DNA of 64,000 bases from Rheinheimera sp. MM224 (GTDB lineage Bacteria; Pseudomonadota; Gammaproteobacteria; Enterobacterales; Alteromonadaceae): the NCBI RefSeq assembly GCF_947090785.1, contig NZ_OX352320.1, positions 3,523,001 to 3,587,000 of the forward strand, given 5' to 3'. The notes under the pieces are model-generated. The model made no database searches. It saw nothing but the letters and a program-made list of their open reading frames with translations, and had not been told where the DNA came from. Shown here one piece after another: positions 58,322 through 64,000 of this stretch. Numbering within the stretch: position 1 is the stretch's first letter; the number at the start of each line of letters is the position of its first letter. A program made the position numbers and the translations under genes.

Positions 58322-58344
58322 AGCGCCCGATCGTAGCGGGCGCT
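58322..58344. other. Intercistronic hairpin between argD and astA
   Basis: AGCGCCCG/CGGGCGCT with a seven-base loop. A T-run (TTCATTTTTTG) follows only on the plus strand, where no gene is upstream; on the operon strand none follows. It more likely stabilises or divides the mRNA than terminates it. Confidence 0.6.
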
Positions 58345-58395
58345 TCATTTTTTGCTTTATTGTATTAGTAGTCACTCAGTGTACAGAGGCAAAAA

Positions 58396-59935
<1,540 letters not shown>

Positions 59936-61051
59936 TTATTCAAAAGACAGCTTTTTCAGGTCAATCTGAGACAACATTTTACGCATCTCATTGTGAACAC
60001 CAGCCTCATTCAGCGCTTTATTCGCATCATCAACATCCATGCGTTGCTCCTGAATTAAAAACTTCACCTGCACATAGGTATTGGCTTGTTTAACAACACG
60101 GGTTAAATCCGTGCAGCTACTTAATGGAGTTTCATCAACAATTTGGTCCAGAATAGCAGCCAGCGGCATACGTTTCAGTTGCCAGCGGGCAATTAAATCG
60201 GCACTGATGATGCCAGCAAACTCTTCAATGCTGCTGGATAAGAAACCAGCGTCAGCGTCTAAAGCTTCCAGAGCATCCGTCAATTCATTATCGCGGGCAT
60301 CACGGGCACGCAACAATTCCGTGCGTTTTACCTGAGCATAACTGCGCAGATAGTTACGGATCACCACCATATGACCCATGGTCTGGAACATAGCAGCACA
60401 AAAAGCCACAAAGCCATTCAAACCTTGGGAATCAGCAATAGCGCGCGCCGCCAAAGCAGTGGCTAAAGAGTAATCCCAGATTTTCACTTTAAACTGAACA
60501 AAAGGATCTGTTGAATGCGGAATGCAGTGACGAAACGCATAGACAGGCACCAAAGACTGCAGGGCTTCCACCCCTAAAAAACGCAATGCGGTTTTTATAT
60601 CTTTAACCATATTGCCTGAGCTGGTTTTGTTGCGGTAGCGCGGCTGGTTGACTAAACGCAGTACATCTTCTTTCAGCCATTCTACATTGCTGATCAGCGG
60701 ATCCAGCTGGTTTAACGTCACAGCCTTTGCACTTAAGGCGTCGATGAGTGCCGGAAAATTTGGCCCTAAATCAAACAAGGAACTGCTGACCACTTCAATG
60801 CTGCTCAGGCGCTGCATTAGCTCTTGGGCAACTTCATCATGCAAGTGAGCCTGAGTAAAATCGAGGAAGATTTTTTTCGCATTCTCACCGGACTGACGAG
60901 CTTCCAGTGCTTTACGTTCAACTTCCAGCATCTGACGACCATCAGTTTCTTGCTGCTGGTTTTTCAAATAACGTAAGCGTTTCTGATTAGGGTCAACACC
61001 AATCAGATTATCTATAAACAACTGCTCCAATGAGGAGGAAGACAAAGACAT
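59936..61051 (-). CDS. HDOD-domain protein
   Basis: A 371-residue cytoplasmic protein. The N-terminal 110 residues are helical and Gln/Glu-rich; the HDOD domain (about 85-310) shows LPNFPALIDAL-like entry (GPNFPALIDALSAK), ISNVEWLKEDVLRLVNQPRYRNKT, IKTALRFLGVEALQSLV and AAMFQTMGHMVVI. HDOD proteins are signalling adaptors related to HD phosphohydrolases but lack the catalytic HD. No second signalling domain is present. Confidence 0.85.
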   Translation of the reverse strand: MSLSSSSLEQLFIDNLIGVDPNQKRLRYLKNQQQETDGRQMLEVERKALEARQSGENAKKIFLDFTQAHLHDEVAQELMQRLSSIEVVSSSLFDLGPNFPALIDALSAKAVTLNQLDPLISNVEWLKEDVLRLVNQPRYRNKTSSGNMVKDIKTALRFLGVEALQSLVPVYAFRHCIPHSTDPFVQFKVKIWDYSLATALAARAIADSQGLNGFVAFCAAMFQTMGHMVVIRNYLRSYAQVKRTELLRARDARDNELTDALEALDADAGFLSSSIEEFAGIISADLIARWQLKRMPLAAILDQIVDETPLSSCTDLTRVVKQANTYVQVKFLIQEQRMDVDDANKALNEAGVHNEMRKMLSQIDLKKLSFE

Positions 61052-61081
61052 AACTACCCTTTACTCGTGTGTGTACACACC

Positions 61082-61678
61082 TTATTTATCATTATTGTTC
61101 AGACCTTTGCACAATGTCAGAAAATTCTGTAATAACTGATGTCCTTGCTCAGTTAAGATGGCTTCGGGATGAAATTGCACCCCATACACAGGCAATTTTT
61201 TATGCGACAACGCCATAATTTCCGATTCGTCTGCTGCAGTCCAGGCCTCGATATTAAAATCATCCGGAACTGACTCTTTATCGACCACCAAAGAGTGGTA
61301 ACGTGTCACACTCAAGGGATTATTTAACCCTTTGAACAGGCCTTGATCCCGATGTTTAATCAGCGAGTTTTTGCCATGCATCACGGTTTTAGCCCGAACT
61401 ACCTTGGCACCAAAGGCCTGAGCTATCGCCTGATGCCCCAGACAAACCCCCAATATAGGAATTTGCCCGGCAAAATGTTGAATAGCGGCCAGTGAAATAC
61501 CAGCCTGGTCCGGACTACAAGGGCCTGGTGAGATCACCAGATACGAAGGCCGGATGGCGGCTATTTGCGTCAGGCTGATTTCATCATTACGACGCACCAG
61601 CACCTGCTCACCTAATTCAGCAAAATACTGAACTAAATTGTAGGTAAAAGAATCGTAATTATCTATCAATAAAATCAT
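61082..61678 (-). CDS. pabA: Aminodeoxychorismate/anthranilate synthase glutamine amidotransferase subunit
   Basis: Class I glutaminase, 198 residues, supplying ammonia for 4-amino-4-deoxychorismate (folate) and possibly anthranilate. N-terminus [19 protein letters not shown]; nucleophile Cys in [15 protein letters not shown] (about 79); [10 protein letters not shown]; catalytic His-Glu in [13 protein letters not shown]. Located near argD as in E. coli, which favours pabA over trpG. pabB is not in the window. Confidence 0.92.
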   Translation of the reverse strand: MILLIDNYDSFTYNLVQYFAELGEQVLVRRNDEISLTQIAAIRPSYLVISPGPCSPDQAGISLAAIQHFAGQIPILGVCLGHQAIAQAFGAKVVRAKTVMHGKNSLIKHRDQGLFKGLNNPLSVTRYHSLVVDKESVPDDFNIEAWTAADESEIMALSHKKLPVYGVQFHPEAILTEQGHQLLQNFLTLCKGLNNNDK

Positions 61679-61709
61679 AACAATCCGGCTTTTACAGCAC
61701 TATTATCAA

Positions 61710-62741
61710 TTACGTTGGTAAAACAAAACCTACAGCGTCATACACTTTCTGCAGTGTGACAGAAGCACGGGCTCTTGCCTCTGCTGCACCTTGTTTTAAT
61801 ACCTGATTCATCAGGCTTTGATCCTGACGGATTTCATGGAATTTGGCCTGCACAGGTTCTAATAACGCAATCACAGCATCTGCCACGTCACCTTTTAAGT
61901 GACCGTACATTTTGCCTTCGTACTCAGCGACCAGGCTGTCAATTGGCTTACCCGTAACGCCACTTAAAATACTCAACAGGTTGGCTACACCTGCTTTGTT
62001 TTCCAGATCATAAGTGACACGAGGTGGATCTTCTGAGTCCGTCATAGCCTTTTTGAATTTCTTGCTGATCATCTTTGGATCTTCCAGCAAACCAACAAAA
62101 TTCCATGGATTCTCATCCGACTTGGACATTTTTTTTGTTGGCTCCTGCAAACTCATCACGCGCGCCGCTACACCCGGGATATAAGGTTCTGGCACAGTAA
62201 AAATATCACCGTGCAGCGCGTTAAAACGTGTAGCAATGTCACGAGCCAGTTCCAGGTGTTGTTTCTGATCATGACCAACCGGAATTTGATGCGCGTTATA
62301 CACCAGTATATCGGCCGCCATCAGCACAGGATAAGTAAATAAACCCGCATTGACGTTATTGCTGTGACGTTCAGATTTATCTTTAAACTGCGTCATACGG
62401 CTTAATTCACCAAACTGGGTGTAGCAATTTAAAATCCAGTTTAGCTGGCTGTGCTCCGGCACGTGAGATTGCATAAAGACGCTGGAGCGATTTGGATCTA
62501 TACCACAGGCCAGATACAAGGCCAGACTATCCAGCGACGCATTACGCAGTGCCGCAGGGTCCTGACGCACAGTGATAGCGTGCAAATCCACGATACAGTA
62601 CAAACAATCGTAGTCGTCCTGCATCCTGTCCCACTGGCGCAAAGCTCCCAGATAATTGCCTATGGTGAGCTGACCTGAAGGCTGAGCACCACTTAAGACT
62701 ATAGGTTTTGCTTTTGGCGTAATGGATTTTGACTCTGACAT
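61710..62741 (-). CDS. trpS: Tryptophanyl-tRNA synthetase
   Basis: Class I synthetase, 343 residues. [21 protein letters not shown] contains the HIGH-like TIGN (about 26-29); [34 protein letters not shown]; and the KMSKS motif in [14 protein letters not shown] (about 202-206). Its ATG begins directly after the gph stop codon (TAGATG), so the two are cotranscribed. Confidence 0.97.
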   Translation of the reverse strand: MSESKSITPKAKPIVLSGAQPSGQLTIGNYLGALRQWDRMQDDYDCLYCIVDLHAITVRQDPAALRNASLDSLALYLACGIDPNRSSVFMQSHVPEHSQLNWILNCYTQFGELSRMTQFKDKSERHSNNVNAGLFTYPVLMAADILVYNAHQIPVGHDQKQHLELARDIATRFNALHGDIFTVPEPYIPGVAARVMSLQEPTKKMSKSDENPWNFVGLLEDPKMISKKFKKAMTDSEDPPRVTYDLENKAGVANLLSILSGVTGKPIDSLVAEYEGKMYGHLKGDVADAVIALLEPVQAKFHEIRQDQSLMNQVLKQGAAEARARASVTLQKVYDAVGFVLPT

Positions 62742-63425
62742 CTATCTTTCCTGTTCTAAACTACAAATGGCATCTGGCAGCAGAGAAAAACACTCCAACA
62801 CCAGATCCGGCTGACTATGCGTAATGGATTGGCCGTGATTATACCCGTAGCTCAGCGCAATAACAGGCATACCAGCGGCGCGGGCAGCAAATATATCGTT
62901 TTCGGAATCCCCTACCAGTAAAATATCCGCAGGTAACAGCTGTTGCTGCTTTGCCAGCGCAAGCAGCATATCGGGTTCAGGTTTGGCTTTAGCCACATCA
63001 TCAGCACACCAGACGGCTTTAAAAAAGTGCCTGATACCCAAGTGCTGTAACAAAGGTTCTGTGAATTGCCGGGGTTTATTGGTGACCAGAGCGAGCGGAT
63101 AAAGCCTGCTTAAGTGCTCTAACACTTCTGGAACCTGATCAAACAAGCGGGTCGCAGAGCCGTTGCTTTGTTGGTAAAAACCAATAAATAACTGCTGGGC
63201 CTGCTCAAACTGCATTGCATCCCATTGGGCCGGATGAAGCTCGCCTGTTAGTGCTCTTTTAATCAGTATGGCCATCCCATTGCCGAGCCAATGCTGAACC
63301 TGCGTCAGACTGACCTGCTCTTTACCGAGCTTTGCCATCATCTGATTTAAAGCGGGTAAAATATCGGGGGCACTGTCGACCAAAGTGCCATCTAAATCAA
63401 AAGCTAATAACTGAAAAGACCGCAC
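62742..63425 (-). CDS. gph: Phosphoglycolate phosphatase
   Basis: HAD-family hydrolase that removes 2-phosphoglycolate formed in DNA repair; 227 residues. Motif I AFDLDGTLVDSAPDI (about 8-22), motif II LALVTNKPRQFTEPLL, and motifs III/IV KPEPDMLLALAK and VGDSENDIFAARAAGMPVIALSYGYNHG. Overlaps the rpe stop codon by one base. Part of the conserved rpe-gph-trpS order. Confidence 0.95.
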   Translation of the reverse strand: MRSFQLLAFDLDGTLVDSAPDILPALNQMMAKLGKEQVSLTQVQHWLGNGMAILIKRALTGELHPAQWDAMQFEQAQQLFIGFYQQSNGSATRLFDQVPEVLEHLSRLYPLALVTNKPRQFTEPLLQHLGIRHFFKAVWCADDVAKAKPEPDMLLALAKQQQLLPADILLVGDSENDIFAARAAGMPVIALSYGYNHGQSITHSQPDLVLECFSLLPDAICSLEQER

Positions 63426-64000
63426 TAACTGACTCCGGCCAGTTCTGCACGCATTTGATCTATGACTTTTTGATAGTCGCTCTGGCTGAAAATAGCAGAA
63501 CCTGCCACAAAAGTATCAGCGCCTGCTTCTGCTATCTCGCGGATATTTTCAACCTTCACACCACCATCAATTTCCAGCCGGATGGGGAAACCACTTTGAT
63601 CGATGATCTGTCGCGCCTGTTGCAACTTCTTTAAGGTAGCGGGAATAAATGACTGGCCGCCAAAACCCGGGTTTACCGACATCAACAGCACTAAGTCCAC
63701 TTTATCCAGCACATAGTCTAAGTATGTGAGTGGCGTGGCCGGATTAAACACCAGACCTGCTTTACAGCCGTGTTGACGAATGAGCTGCAAGGTACGATCG
63801 ACGTGTTTCGAGGCTTCAGGATGAAAACTGATCATAGAAGCACCAGCCTCTGCAAAAGCAGGCACCAGGCTGTCTACATTTTCTACCATCAGATGCACGT
63901 CCACCGGAGCTGTCACGCCATAATTGCGTAAGGCGCTGCAAATCATAGGGCCAAAAGTAAGATTCGGCACATAGTGATTGTCCATCACATCAAAATGCAC
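63425..64000 (-). CDS. rpe: Ribulose-phosphate 3-epimerase, partial (5' end beyond window)
   Basis: Pentose phosphate enzyme interconverting ribulose and xylulose 5-phosphate. The visible 191 residues begin at [20 protein letters not shown], about residue 34 of E. coli Rpe. The codon at 64000 (GTG) is an internal Val in the family, not a start. The other blocks are [34 protein letters not shown] and [12 protein letters not shown] with metal and catalytic His/Asp. About 33 N-terminal residues lie outside the window. Confidence 0.96.
   Translation of the reverse strand: MHFDVMDNHYVPNLTFGPMICSALRNYGVTAPVDVHLMVENVDSLVPAFAEAGASMISFHPEASKHVDRTLQLIRQHGCKAGLVFNPATPLTYLDYVLDKVDLVLLMSVNPGFGGQSFIPATLKKLQQARQIIDQSGFPIRLEIDGGVKVENIREIAEAGADTFVAGSAIFSQSDYQKVIDQMRAELAGVS

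Noticed and set aside
64000..64000. GTG at 64000 as the rpe start
   Set aside because: The family has Val at this place and about 33 more residues before it; the gene simply continues out of the window.

Overview
The window is chromosomal DNA from a gammaproteobacterium. Protein sequences and gene order resemble the Shewanella/Alteromonas/Rheinheimera group: ribF-murJ beside rpsT, purL divergent from mltF, trmJ-cysE-iscRSUA-hscBA-fdx, ndk-rlmN-pilW-rodZ-ispG-hisS-yfgM-bamB-der, and rpe-gph-trpS-pabA next to argD-astA-astD. A Rheinheimera-like genus is my best guess from memory of the proteins; no search was run. I saw no rRNA, tRNA, CRISPR array, prophage or transposase gene.

Layout. 1-2.7 kb: ribF (cut by the window edge), murJ and divergent rpsT with its terminator. 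2.7-3 kb: a tandem array of multi-hairpin repeats, then an ArsR-type regulator with the two cysteines of persulfide sensors. 3.5-13 kb: mixed genes, including an exported M28 peptidase, smrA, an enoyl-CoA-hydratase-like/hydroxyacid dehydrogenase pair, a COG2908 phosphoesterase, an OlsF-like ornithine lipid synthase, ompW and a PilZ protein. 13-25 kb: purL, mltF, a 55-residue Arg/Lys-rich ORF, tadA, guaB-guaA and xseA. 25-27.3 kb: a TetR regulator and an SDR gene, each preceded by the same 18-bp palindrome, then a RibD/DHFR-like reductase.

27.4-29.3 kb is the most accessory-looking part. Two near-identical repeats of about 235 bp in inverted orientation enclose a lipoprotein gene and a gene for an unrecognised protein with two zinc ribbons. 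From 30 to 47 kb the window is dense housekeeping DNA on the minus strand: envelope and GTPase genes, then the complete Isc iron-sulfur operon with two adjacent IscR type-1 boxes over its promoter. 47-64 kb holds an exported methyltransferase-like protein, purD, an extracellular nuclease, a phosphoribulokinase-like gene, speD, an OsmC protein, arginine succinyltransferase genes (argD-astA-astD), an HDOD protein, pabA, trpS, gph and the 3' part of rpe.

Four intergenic elements match the architecture of ERIC (IRU) repeats known from enterobacteria and vibrios. Three have the standard core hairpin; the fourth keeps both ends but has an unrelated core. The best candidates for undescribed biology are the inverted-repeat island with its zinc-ribbon protein, the covarying hairpin array, the chimeric ERIC element, the 55-residue basic ORF and the TetR/SDR operator pair.
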